The notes beneath the pieces were generated by a model that was given only the letters and a program-made list of their open reading frames with translations, was not told where the DNA came from and did not search any database. From Powellomyces hirtus (Eukaryota; Chytridiomycota; Chytridiomycetes; Spizellomycetales; Powellomycetaceae), in NCBI GenBank assembly GCA_025526995.1, contig JAHLKG010000012.1, positions 558,001 to 622,000 of the forward strand: a DNA stretch of 64,000 nt. Reading direction: 5' to 3'. Shown one piece after another: positions 33,888 through 45,400 of this stretch. A program made the position numbers and the translations under genes. Every line of letters starts with the position of its first letter. Position 1 is the first letter of the stretch.

Positions 33888-35344
33888 ATGCTCGGCAGAC
33901 AAGCAAATATGCCAGACATTGCCATCGACCCCACGGCCAAAGTCGGTAGCGTTGACACAGGGCCGCTGTCCCTGTCTTCTGGTCTGGCGCAGCACGACCA
34001 CGCAGGGTCCCCGGTTTTGCGTGTAAAGCGGAAACGGAATGCAGACCCAATTGATGCATTCAGTAAAGACAGACACTCATCTTTGTTGATCACTGATGGC
34101 CCGTCTCTGATCTTTTTTCTCCTCTTTTTCCTGTGCTTCACAAGTTGTGGCCACGGAAGATGCGGAAAGGCGAGAGAAGAGGGCGAGAACTGGACCACCA
34201 AGTGGGGCCGGTTAGTAACGCACAATGCGTCCCAGTATGATATACGCAAACGAGATGAACTCTGAACATCTGTTTCTCCTTTTTCGACTTGTCTTCTGTA
34301 TTGCCACATGAACCTTGTGCCTTTAGACGTAGCCAGAGTATTCCAGCGTATCGATACTGTAGAGTCGGGCGCTTTCGATGATGGAGTACGGCTGAGGGCA
34401 ACGATCGAGCGGCTAAGAGATATCCGGAGCACGAAGCAGTCCCCGAAGATGAAGCCTGCCGCCCTCCAGCTGTCGCAAGAACGGAGGGAGGACCAAATCG
34501 CTGCGCAAAATGTAAAACAAAACACAGAGAGATGCTGCTTTCTGATAATCCGAGTTGCAGCTGGTTAACCTATTGATCGTCTGGGGTAGGCGGACAGCAA
34601 GGCTGCACGATACAAAGTAGTGAAAATGAGACGACAGTTCACAGACGAGGACGTTGACTTCAAGGTAATAAATGCCCGATTGACATATGTTTTCGAAATG
34701 TTGATTGTCTCACATCCGTCGACTAGCTTCTTGACGTAGAAGAGCAGTCCTCCACACCTCTTGCGCGGAATCTTGTAAAGTCACGGCATGATGAAGACGA
34801 CGTAATGTCAAGTCTTATGCCGATGGTGCAGGAGTACTTGAAACGTGAGCAGTATGCCTGGTTCCTTTGAACATATGGATTATCTCCATCCTGATCCTTA
34901 TGTCATTCCTCCTAGTCCAGGAAGGTGATGACTACGTCTACGACTTATACTATGCGCACGCCAGTCCCGTTTCACCCTCCATCCACGCCCGAGTCGCCGA
35001 ATTGTAAGAAACGAATCCACACTTCCTATCACCCTCCTTCCTTTCCGCATGATCTCAAACTTTCCCGATTCGCAGATCATTCGATCAGGATCCGGACATC
35101 TTCCTGCACGACAACGGAAACTCGTCGGATTCCGACGCGCATAGCAATATCGGAGATGACCACGACTCAAACGCCGAAGACTATTACGCAAATGAGTACC
35201 CCAATGCCAGCGATCTGGACGACAGCTGGGGGGAAGAGAGTGACGACGATGGCGAATATGGTACAATATTCTCAATGCGTTACTTTCGTATCGCCAAGAT
35301 GTCTGTGCTGACACATATATTCGCTCCTAGATCCATATGATTGA
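33888..35344 (+). CDS. IWR1: Iwr1 / SLC7A6OS-type RNA polymerase II nuclear import factor
   Basis: Eight exons: 33888-34062, 34145-34210, 34327-34511, 34590-34664, 34727-34844, 34916-35003, 35076-35260 and 35331-35344; 301 aa. Start could also be the second Met at 33909. The N-terminal VLRVKRKRNADPIDAF motif and the acidic tract with DDYVYDLYY and NAEDYYANEYP are the two Iwr1 signatures. The last coding exon is 14 nt and adds only Asp-Pro-Tyr-Asp and the stop. Family role: binds the cleft of assembled RNA polymerase II and directs its nuclear import through a bipartite NLS. Confidence 0.9.
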
Positions 35345-35828
35345 ACTACCAGCGACATGGATTCAACAGCATCGCGGCTTGCCCTGCCGTCTATTGACCA
35401 TCACCGTGCGTAACTACCATCAATATGAAGCAGCAACGAATGATTTTGGCATGCAAAGCTATCCAAGCTACCGAAGGTTGAAAAACCGCATATTCTGCTG
35501 CACGCCCGTGTCAACGGCGACGCCTAAAGAGTGCGTGCATGAAATAAAAAAAATCCACAAAGAAGGACATCGTGGTTGTAAAGGGAGCATGTTGATATTC
35601 TGATAGCTAGACAGCGGGTTGGGTGTCATCGAGCAAATGCGCCAGCATGTTCATCAACAGAGTCGCCCATAAAAGCCGTCGGCTATACATCTGTGACTTG
35701 GTGGTGAGACCCCATGACTAGCTTCTTTTCGAGATACCGTGCGCCAGGGTGGGTGAGAGATAGATAGGAGCACCATGGTATTATGGAAAAAGTCTTATGA
35801 ACAACAGGGAAAAATGATTCCATCCGAA
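35345..35828. other. convergent intergenic region, IWR1 and NDUFA2 3' ends
   Basis: 484 nt. A short plus-strand frame (35337-35603) follows the IWR1 stop and is not supported as a gene. Nothing else recognised. Confidence 0.5.
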
Positions 35829-36373
35829 TCATCTTTCGCTGGCACTGGGTCGAGTTTCAGCCAGAGTCTTGATCCGTGCCTCGACATCTTCTTTGGACAG
35901 GTTTTCTAATGTGACTTTGCGTTCCTGTCCGTAAGCTATTTGTAAAAACATCGACAAAGGAAGACGTCAGTGGGGTGTAACTTCGAGATGCTTCTTATAA
36001 CGCCTCTAGCGTCTCTCTGGCATCGTGGGTTCCATTCTTCTGCCGTCTCCCGTCTGTAGCCTCTCGAATGTGCAAAAACTGAAACGAAACGCACCATATC
36101 GACCAAATGCCCGAGCCTCGATGCCAGAGGACTCGCGAACCAGGATAGGAAAGTTCGGGTTCGCCTCCTTGATGGCAGCGTACTCCTTCAGTATGAAATC
36201 CCTGAGAAACACAGATAAGTTTAGTTGACCATAGCAGCTCGACACAAAAGACGTCGCGTGGCGGGCTAGCTTGAGCCAAGCACATACCGTGTTCCCTTGC
36301 TGCCCGCAGAGGACTGGCACAAGTGAATGCGGAGCTCTTTCAGGTTCTTGGAAAGGAGTGGGCGCCAGGACAT
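35829..36373 (-). CDS. NDUFA2: NADH:ubiquinone oxidoreductase B8 subunit (NDUFA2)
   Basis: Exons on the minus strand 36288-36373, 36095-36201 and 35829-35935; 99 aa, the same length as human NDUFA2. The thioredoxin-like fold motif LRIHLCQSSAGSKGTRDFI (in part) and the NPNFPILVRES segment match the L51/S25/CI-B8 family; the C-terminal part RKVTLENLSKEDVEARIK corresponds to the family's last helix. Role: accessory subunit on the matrix arm of respiratory complex I. It lies head to head with the villidin-like gene. Confidence 0.92.
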
Positions 36374-36695
36374 GATGCTGTGGTGTGAGACGGTCGGACT
36401 GATGCTCGAGGATTTTGGTAGTGCGTTTGGTGAATAAACGCGAGCGCAACGAACGTTCAGCCAGCCAGCCAGCTTTGCAGCCAACACTAGCCAGTCCAAA
36501 CCAGTTCGATCACTTACGTACGCCGAGCGGAGTTCGTAGCAATTCCGCGCAGTCGTCCACCGAAGGAAAGGAAGGCAGGGAAGAAACAGAAGAAAGCCAC
36601 CAGAACGAAAAGAAGCGGAGGTCGGAGTAAAGGAAGAAAAAAAGGAAAGGGGCTTCTCGAACATAATATCTGTTGGGCGCTTACTGCTACCTGAA
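36374..36695. promoter_or_regulatory. divergent promoter region, NDUFA2 / villidin-like
   Basis: 322 nt between two divergent start codons. A purine-rich stretch lies at 36550-36650. No specific element assigned. Confidence 0.45.
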
Positions 36696-39600
36696 ATGCC
36701 CTCGCATCTTACCGCCGGCCATTCGCCAGCTCTCTCCCGGCAAGCAAGCACGGCCACCATCCCCAACGCATCCAAGTACAAAAATGCATTCTCGGCCACC
36801 CCAACAAAAGCACTGTATACTCATCTCAAAATCGATGCTACGGCGCCAACCAAGCTGAAGGTGCGAAAAATATCCCATTTCGTTCAGTATCCTCAGATTG
36901 GATCGTAGGTCTGACGTTTGCTGGATGCAGTGCAATGACCTGTTTTTTGCCGCGCCGATGGGCAATGGAAATCTTGGAGTATTTCCGATGTCGAGGGCTA
37001 CAGTTATTGAAACTCTGAAGGTGGAAGTACATCCTCCGTTACTGCTCCGTAAGTCACCAGTGGCCACTTGGTGCAATATCAATCAGCAAGGTTGTTCATG
37101 TTACCTCGTGGGAACCAGCACATGGATCACAGATTCAGGATTTTGAGTTCTCGCCATCAGATCCCTTGCTTCTCGCAACCTCAACCCGCACAGCAGGCTT
37201 AGTTCGGCTATGGAAGATTCCAACCGACGTCAGTCCGCAGCCCGTCGGGCGGGTAATCGATGCCGCAACGGGCTATCTCGCTGCCCACGAGCGTCGAGTC
37301 GAGGTGCTGAAGTTTCATCCGACCGTCGGCAGCGTGCTTGCGAGCGGAGCCATGTACGTGTGTTGAAAGCTCGTCCAGCATAGATTGCCAGACTGATTGG
37401 TTTCAGGGATGCGACGGTGCGCTTGTGGAATGTGGAGGCCATGCAGGACCGGATCACGCTAGACTGTCCGGATATGGCTACCCCGCAGAGTCTGGCGTTT
37501 GACTATTGTGGCGATGCGTTGGCGGTTGCGGCGTCTGATGCCAATATGCATGTTTTTGACCCACGAGCACAAGTTACCGCTGTGCAGGTCAGTTGTGCAG
37601 TCATTAGAAGAACAAGAAGATAGTACTGACCTATACATTTCTAGACAGCAGCCACTATGCACATTGCATCCAAGCCTATCCGACTGACCTACCTCACGCC
37701 TGACCGACTCATCACCACCACAGGCTTCACAAAGCTCGGCACCCGCGAACTTGCATTGTGGGACGTGGCCAACCTCTCTACTCCACTTCAACGCATCGTG
37801 ATTGACGGAACAGGTGTAGGGGCGCTGCAACCATTGTGGGACACGGGTCTGCCCGTGCTCTATTGTGCATCCAAGGGCGAGGGACTGCGTCTATATGAAC
37901 TCACAGCGGGATTGTTGCGTGAGAGTACACGTGTGGGAATGGAAAAGCAAGCGGTGAGCTAATTTTGGTTGATACACAATTGACCTACGGAACAATGAAT
38001 TGATTAATCATTAGACAGCCGTGGACTTGTTACCAAAATCACATTGCGAGCCACGCAAATGTGAAATTGCGAGGTTCCTTCGACTCGGGTTGGTATGAAA
38101 CCATGTGCGTCGTACTGAAAATGAACCGCTGTTGATGTGTCTTGTTCCAGAACCGACAACAGCGTCGAAACAACGTCCGTGCATATCCCGCGCGCAAACG
38201 GCGAGACGCATTTCCAGCACGATCTTTACCCGCCTATCCCAGTCACCAACCCAGCATCAGCAGCCTCATCCTGGTTTGATAACTTTACTCAGTCCATTGA
38301 GCCCGTGATGATTGACATGGTGCCCGAACCAACAATGGCAGCAAACATCATTGTTGATCCCGTTGCGAATCTCCTTCTGACGCCGGAAGCTGCTCCAACG
38401 ATTGAGGAGCTGCTCGAACGGCATAACGACACATTTCGTCGCAAAAGCACCGTCACGTACCGCCGTGCAGCGAGTACTGTCACAGCCCCAGGGTCGGTAG
38501 CAGAGGAAGACGCGGCCGCCGCCGCCCCGCCGCCCGGCGTGTATCACAGCGGACCTGTAATGCTGGAAAAACATAACTGGATTGGATTGGCGACGTGGGA
38601 GCCGCATTACATGGCTTTGAAGAACAAGCGTCTTTACGTTCTCCATGCAGCGGGTGACGATGTACCGGTGTTATACATCCCTATGGCGGCTATTACAAAG
38701 CTTGAGGGCGTGGGCGACGCCGATTTGGTCGTGGAAGCTGAAGAGCGGACTGTGCGCGCTCGAGTGGCGACGAGAAAAGAGCGGGACGCATGGGTAGATG
38801 CGCTGCGCACCGCTGCCGCAGCGACGGGACTGTCGCGTGCTGCGAGCGTCAAATCTTTACCGATGCTTCCGGCCTTACCACGTCCACGTGTGGGTGCGAA
38901 TGCTTGCCTTATGGGCAACCTGCGGGTCCTTGCTGGAGAATGGGCAGAGAGACTTGTGGTTTTGGATGAGGAAGGCATGTTGCATATGTATCTGCCGGAC
39001 ATCAAAGCGTACACTACGGGAAAGAAGGCGCCGCTGGAGAGCATAGATCTCACAGTGGCCCTCTCGGTTCGGCTCGTGCATACAGCATCTCAGGATGATC
39101 CTACCACATCAGCCGCGGACTCGCAGTCATGTGCAATGGTGGTCAATACGCCAAAGCGGATTTTACACCTCCGGACACGTAGTCCACTAGAGGCCACAAA
39201 TTGGGTGGACCAAATCAGGCGGGTCGTGACGGCAAAGTCCAGTGACACTGGGTCGCCCATTGCAGATGCCGTTATCGAAGGCAGCGTTCAGATCACCGAC
39301 GCTTCACAAAGTGTTCCTCCTGGCTCATACTGGCTTGCGCTCCTCAATGGCGGCTTGTACTACACGTCAACCAAGTTATCGACAATATACAGCGCCATCC
39401 TTGCCCACATCGAAACTTTTAACGTGACGAGCGCCACTGCGTTTCGCGTATCTGGAACCACCCACCACGTCCAAACTGCCGCCGCATGCGACGCATGGGT
39501 GACCCATCTTGAAGAAGCACAACTACGCTCATTTGATATTTTGCATGCGATTGGCACTACGCGCGCTGCGTTCAAAGAGAAAGTGAACCACGCGATAGTG

Positions 39601-42125
39601 GGGAGATGGTGGGGCGAGGGAGGGCATGAGGGATTGACGTGGGTGGATGAGGCCTGTGTTGAGAAGGGCGAGAGTAAGGTGTTGTTTGCGGTTTGTGGAA
39701 AGACACGTCTGGTCATCAAGAGCGTGCCCGCTGAATGGGAGAGTCTAAGATGTGATTCAGCGTTTGTTCTGGATTATGGTGAGTCTACCGTCATATGGAA
39801 CGGCGTGCGTCTCCAGCCGACGGAGCTGCATCATACTAAAGGATCTCCCTCTTCTGCACAGGACAAACCATCTATCACTGGAACGGATCCTCCTCATCAC
39901 GCGTATGCCGCGCGCGCGCATTGGACCTCGCCACCCGCCTGCGCAAATCCCGTTCCAACCGTCCCAGAGTCCTTCTCGTGAACGACGAGACCGATCGAGC
40001 GACGTTCACGGCGTTCCGCTCACTTCTAACAACCAACCCCTCACCTCCACCTCCACCCACTTCAACCAGCCCTGCGTCTACGTCAACACCGACGCGCATA
40101 TTCCGCACGACCGCGATTCCACGACAATGGCCTATGGTATGGGTTTATCAGGGAACGGCGCCGAGTAAAACGCTGTTGGAGTCAGAAACTGCGGTCGTGC
40201 TGGTCGCGTATGAGGACGTGTTTGTGTGGACGGGCACTAAATCGTCGCCGCAAGACCGGATTGTTGCGGGTCTTGTTGCGGCTGCGTTGGCGAAAGGGAT
40301 GTCGCCACCCATGTTTGTGAGACGAGAGGGCGAGCTGCGGGAGTCGGTTCTCTGGAAGGTAACGTCTCACATTCACCGGTCTTGGAATGCAACCATCGAA
40401 ACTAAATCGATGATTGACAGGAAAAGTTCATCGACTACGAAGGCTCACTACCCATCAGTCTGCGTCCAGCAGCACTAGCACAACCCACCGCCGGACACGC
40501 ATCCGGTCCCACACCGCCCATAACTCTCTCAATCCCACACACGCAGCCTACCCCGCCGACTGCCAACTACCTCCCATCGGGAGGCGTGTTAACCAAAACC
40601 CTCACAACTCATTTCACGCCATCACCGCAAAATCCGACTAGTTTGCTCTTCAGTGGCGAAACGTATATTTTCGAGTACACGTACCGTCTGGCGTCAGGCC
40701 GGGAACGCCGTGCAGTGTTCTTTTGGGTTGGCGCGAGCAGTGGGATGACGGGCGGTGGTGCGGGCGCGATGTTGGCGGTTGAAACGGCACGCATGGGTGA
40801 TGCGAATGCCGATATTGTAAGGGTTTTGGAGGGAAAAGGTACAGCGCAAGAAGAGGGTCAGAAAGCGATGCGCCGCTAATATCCTTTCTCCTTGTGTCTG
40901 ATACAGAGCCTCCTGATTTGTGCGCCTTGTTCCCTGACCCACTGATAATCCGGCTCGGACAACAACCCAAAACTCGTTCTCTAACACCCTCCCAACCGAT
41001 AGCATTCGACATTCGAGAAACCCGCGACGGCATATGTAAAGCCACAGAAGTAGAAATCAAAGGTAGCATACCCCACTGCATCAATCTATTTTCAACCCTA
41101 TCTGACGCCTCTCTTCTCACATTAGACACTCCCTTCTACGCTGCACACGTAAATCTTTTCCTGATATCCAACACGGCGTACATATGGACCGGCTCACACT
41201 GCACCACAAAAGAAACACAATGCGCTCGTGATGTTGCTCAGAACCTGTTAGGCAACGGGTCAGCTGTGCAAATTGTTCCGCAAGGAAGCGTGGTACCGCC
41301 AGCTTTGCAAACCGTTCTGACCAACGCTGGTCGCTCGCCGCTGCAGCTGGAGCCGAGAATATCGGTCAGATACCCGGTTCGAGCGTTTGTGTTTGATGGT
41401 GTCAGTGGACAAGTCAAGGTATGAACAGTATTGCCATGGGAGACTTAATGATGATTGATTGACAAAGCGTATGTCTCGACGTGCAGATGGAAGAAATCTA
41501 CAACATCATCCCGGACGACTTATCCGCCAGCACAGCCGTCATTGTAGATACACTGACGACTATCTATGTATGGTTTGGAGCCACATCTCGCCCAGCCGAG
41601 AAGATTACTGCAATGCAGAGCGCCCTGGTAAAACATGAACAGCTTCTTCACATCTCACTCTTCCAAACTGAGGTTTCTTGTGTACAGGCATATACCCTGT
41701 CATCAGCTGTTCATCCAAAAGGAGTTGACCTGGTGGTCACGCAGGCCGGAGCGGAACCGCCCGAGTTCAGACGGTTGTTTGCGGGCAGATGGACGCCAGA
41801 CTCAAACAAATCAGCAGCCGTAAGCGTGCGTCCGCTGCAGACCGTTTTGACCGAGTACACTCGCGAGACGTACTCTGTGGATGTCTTACTCGGTGATGAC
41901 TTACCGCAACATTTGGACGTGACGAAGCTGGAGGTACGGGATCCGCAACTCAACGGCCGTAGGCTTCCCGGCGCGTGTCTTTCTCACAATACTGACTCCC
42001 GCCCCATTTAGGCATACCTCGAGACCGAGGCTTTCGAGGCGCTGTTTGGAATGCAGAGGGATGCATACCTGGCGCTACCTTTATGGAAGCGAGATGAAGT
42101 CAAGAAGCGGGTCGGGGTGTTTTAA
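36696..42125 (+). CDS. vilD: villidin-like protein: coronin-type WD repeats, PH domains, gelsolin repeats, villin headpiece
   Basis: Twelve exons: 36696-36860, 36931-37048, 37119-37353, 37407-37587, 37645-37953, 38015-38088, 38151-39778, 39862-40358, 40421-40838, 40907-41418, 41487-41933 and 42012-42125; about 1565 aa in phase. Residues 30-400 are coronin-like (SKYKNAF start; EIARFLRLG near 358). PH-like domains follow near 490-590, 600-720 and 725-830. Gelsolin-type repeats fill 830-1520 (for example YHWNGSSSSRVCRARALDLA in part, VWTGTKSS). The last 38 residues are a villin headpiece with FEALFGM, LPLWKRDEVKK and a terminal GVF. This order is that of Dictyostelium villidin. Role by analogy: actin filament binding and membrane association. 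The third exon's acceptor (37118) is the least certain junction. Confidence 0.9.
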
Positions 42126-42364
42126 GCGCAAGGGGCAGGATAGGATATTGGCGGCAAAAACGACCATATAGAACGTGCTCATAACGCTAGGGACAGGGAC
42201 ACATCCCCACCGCGACTCGCTACTGTGAGATAAAGTTTGCTGTGATATTGATGCAGATAATTTTCATCACGTAGTTACCAATAGGCAAAACATAATGACT
42301 ACCTAATGGGTAATAGGACTTTTTGATCTGTCTGTTTCGGCCAATACGACGTGTGTGTGTGGGC

Positions 42365-42382
42365 GGGGGGGGGGGGGGGGGG
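42365..42382 (+). repeat. poly(G) tract, 18 G
   Basis: A run of 18 G following gggc, itself preceded by a gtgtgtgtgtg stretch. Such a run can form a G-quadruplex and is also prone to length error in assembly. Confidence 0.85.
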
Positions 42383-42416
42383 AGCTACTGTTACATTCCA
42401 ACACAAGAGTAGCTCC
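42381..42416. other. 9-bp inverted repeat (hairpin) beside the G tract
   Basis: ggagctact at 42381-42389 and agtagctcc at 42408-42416 form a perfect 9-bp stem with an 18-nt loop. It lies 40 nt past the stop of the minus-strand helicase-like ORF. It may be chance, a 3'-end signal or a remnant of a mobile-element end. Confidence 0.6.
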
Positions 42417-42457
42417 TGCTTCAGTAAGGTTCACGTTTCGCCAAAGCATCACCATCA

Positions 42458-45400
42458 TCAAAAGAAGTGACACCAGCCAACTTCTCTTGCAGTTGCCATG
42501 ATCCCCAGTCCTGATGAGACAAATATGGTCAGTGGCATTTTACAGAGATAGCGCCTACAAACGAGGCTTGCCTCGCAAAAAGGGTTGGACTCCTGTTTGA
42601 TCGCCTCCGCATAAAGCTGCAGTTCTTCGAGAGCATCGGGTTGGATATTACGGTCGCTATTCCCACTTCCTTCAGTCAGTATCTTCCAGAATCTTGATAA
42701 CAATTGTGGAATATCGCCGTCTTTGGTGTAATCTCCGCGATGCCGTTTGTCGCTGCAGAAGACGAGTTCCTGCAGTCTCTCAGGAAGATTCAATGTGTTG
42801 CTGCGCAATGAAGGTGGGCGAAACTTCTTTCCCTTCCAACAACATTCCCAGGGTGAATGGAGCTTGAGCTCGTCGCCCTGAGCACGCTCAACAACGTAAT
42901 TGAAATTCCGATTGTGGTCTCTTGCGGGCTTGATGAAAGAATCTACATTTTTCAGCTTGAGTGCGCGACAGATTCCTTCAAATTGTGCATAGATAATACG
43001 GCCATTCGAAGTCTTGATGTAGACCAGTCCCGCGAGAAGGCCACGCACAGATGTCAGCTGAGACTCGCGCTCTCCGGGGCAAAGGTAAGCGTACCAAGGC
43101 GACAGCAGCATGTCCCACATCTTCGCGATGGGATCTCCGTCCAAGGGTGTGGCAGCGTCATGAAGAGCGTTGCAGAACCACATTAGCGATTCGTTTGCCT
43201 GTTTAGGCCGCTTTCGGTCCATCGACACTTTTGTAATCGTTCGTTGGATTGCTCCCGCGATAAGTGGGTAATCGTCACTCAGGTCATCAGCTTTCTCATG
43301 ATCATCGTGTCGGTCACCGACACAGATATCATTGTCCGTCCGTCTGATTTTCGCCTTCGGGAAGCTGTTTGCAATACGTCGCACAGCAGTTTGATGGCGC
43401 TTCTTTGTTAGAACTGTAGGTTTTGGACCCTTTACAGGATCGAGAGTCTGGTGCATCAGTTCTTGAAACTCGTTCCAGGAAGCAGCTTTCCGCGGTTCAA
43501 ATGCGTCTGGATCTTGCATGATTTGTTCGCTGATGTCTCTAATGGTACAGCCTGGAAACCGAGATAAGACGTCGAGAGCTGCTGTGGTGATGCGCTTGTA
43601 CTTCTGAATATCCCTCCAAACCGATTCTTGTATCCAAAGCCGACGTTCCCGAAGAATGGGTTGCAGAGGTATGTACACTCCGCTGAGACGTCCTACCGCC
43701 TGGCTTACAGTCGTGCTGTCTCTTCCCGGAGGATGATTGAAATACAAATCCGTCAGAGTTTCTCGGCCCGAGAAAGAAACGTACGATTTTTCACGTCCAC
43801 AAAGACGCTCCGTCTCCAGGAAGCAGTATCGCACTTGCGAGTAGTTTTTTGCCTCGAACACACTCAATACGATCTCGATGATTGCGCTCGGATGCTGACG
43901 CCTGTACACTTCCCGGTGGCCACCAATCTCACGGCTTATCCGCAATGAGTTCTGGAGATTCAGAATCTGCATTCGGGATCTGCTTGTGGTGAATCTCAAA
44001 GATCCATAGTTTTCCAGCTCCAACCCCGTGCCCATCAAGCGAGCCTCGAGTCGTTCGTAGATAGTCTCAAGGTCCAGGTCATGGAAATGCGAGGTGAAAT
44101 GAATGTCAGTAAATCGCCCATTATTTACTACCGCTGCCATAGGAAAGGGTGCATTCTTGGCAATGGCCATTGCGCCGTACTCCTGCTTTTCAATCCGGCT
44201 AGTTGTGCTAGAGGTGGTGATGAGAGCCGAGCGAGAAACTTGCACACCGTCCCAACAATCAAAAATCTTGAGAACTATCGAAGACTCAATTTGCCACCAG
44301 TCTTCCGAGTTGCGTATTGTGCCCAACCGGGGTTGCTGTGGCATGTCCTCCGTTATGGTTTCAACACTGTTGATGCAGTAACTGGGAGTGCCGTGCCCAA
44401 TATAATTTGGTGCAACATCCATCGAGACGACGTAAAAGGGTGTATCCTGATCTGTGAAAAGAAAGGGAAGGATCGTTGCTGATAACCCGATGATATGCGG
44501 TATGCTCCTGAATCTTCCCTGTTCGAACAACTCCTTCAGTTTCTGTTTCATGAGTTCGTTGTCGGCAAGAGTGCTCTCGTCATCGTCTTCGTAAATACCG
44601 AAATGAGCTGGGAATCCGCCTGACCCTGCACCATCTGGATACATGCCCTTCTCCAGGTTTGTTTCGTGACGGTTTTCAGACGAAACAGACTCATCCACCT
44701 CATCAATGAACAATGCAGAACAATGGATGCGATTTATTCTTTGCATCATATCTGCAAAGAATTCAAGTGCGATGTGATTGAGTGGGCAAGCGAGGATCAA
44801 CCCTGGCCGCGTAGTGAATTTATCAGCTTCTCGGTCCAGTTGTTGCACCCGTCTTGGGTCAGTGGTTCTGGTTCCTTTCAAATACCCGTCTTCGCCCCAT
44901 TTCATCTCTTGATCGGTTTCCATGCGTAACAGCAGAGCTTCCACCGCCGCCGTCTTTCCCCATCCATTTGCGTCTAATTGCTCCTGAACTTCATTGATCA
45001 CCTCTCGAACGATGACATTGATGGCATTCAATCCTTTGGTCGCTAAACCAACAAGACCAGTGTGGCGTGCACCGATGTTTCTGACGATGGCTGCAACATT
45101 AAAGCCGCGAACGAAACAGTAGACCCACATCAATGCCGCGGCTAGACTTGTCTTCATAGACTGTTCCGGTTTGTGAACCAACGAACGCGCACAATCTTCC
45201 TCTAGAAAGGTGAATATCTGCGGAAACGGATAGCGAATCTCAGGCCATCCCTCCATATGGCCTACAGTGGTGTTTCTTGTTTGTAAACGGTAGAAGACGT
45301 AATGAATTAAGGGCGCGTATTGTGCCAGTTGAGGGTATCGCTTCACAGAATCCAATTCCAAAAGCCGAGCTTCTGGGTCGGAAATGGAGCAATTTGTGTA

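Larger units (their letters stand above)
42126..42457. other. convergent intergenic region with G tract and hairpin
   Basis: 332 nt between the 3' ends of the villidin-like gene and the helicase-like ORF. Contains (TG)n, an 18-G run and an inverted repeat, listed separately. Confidence 0.6.

Noticed and set aside
33737..34525. 262-codon reverse ORF
   Set aside because: Antisense to the exons of IWR1, which are supported by family motifs and phase.
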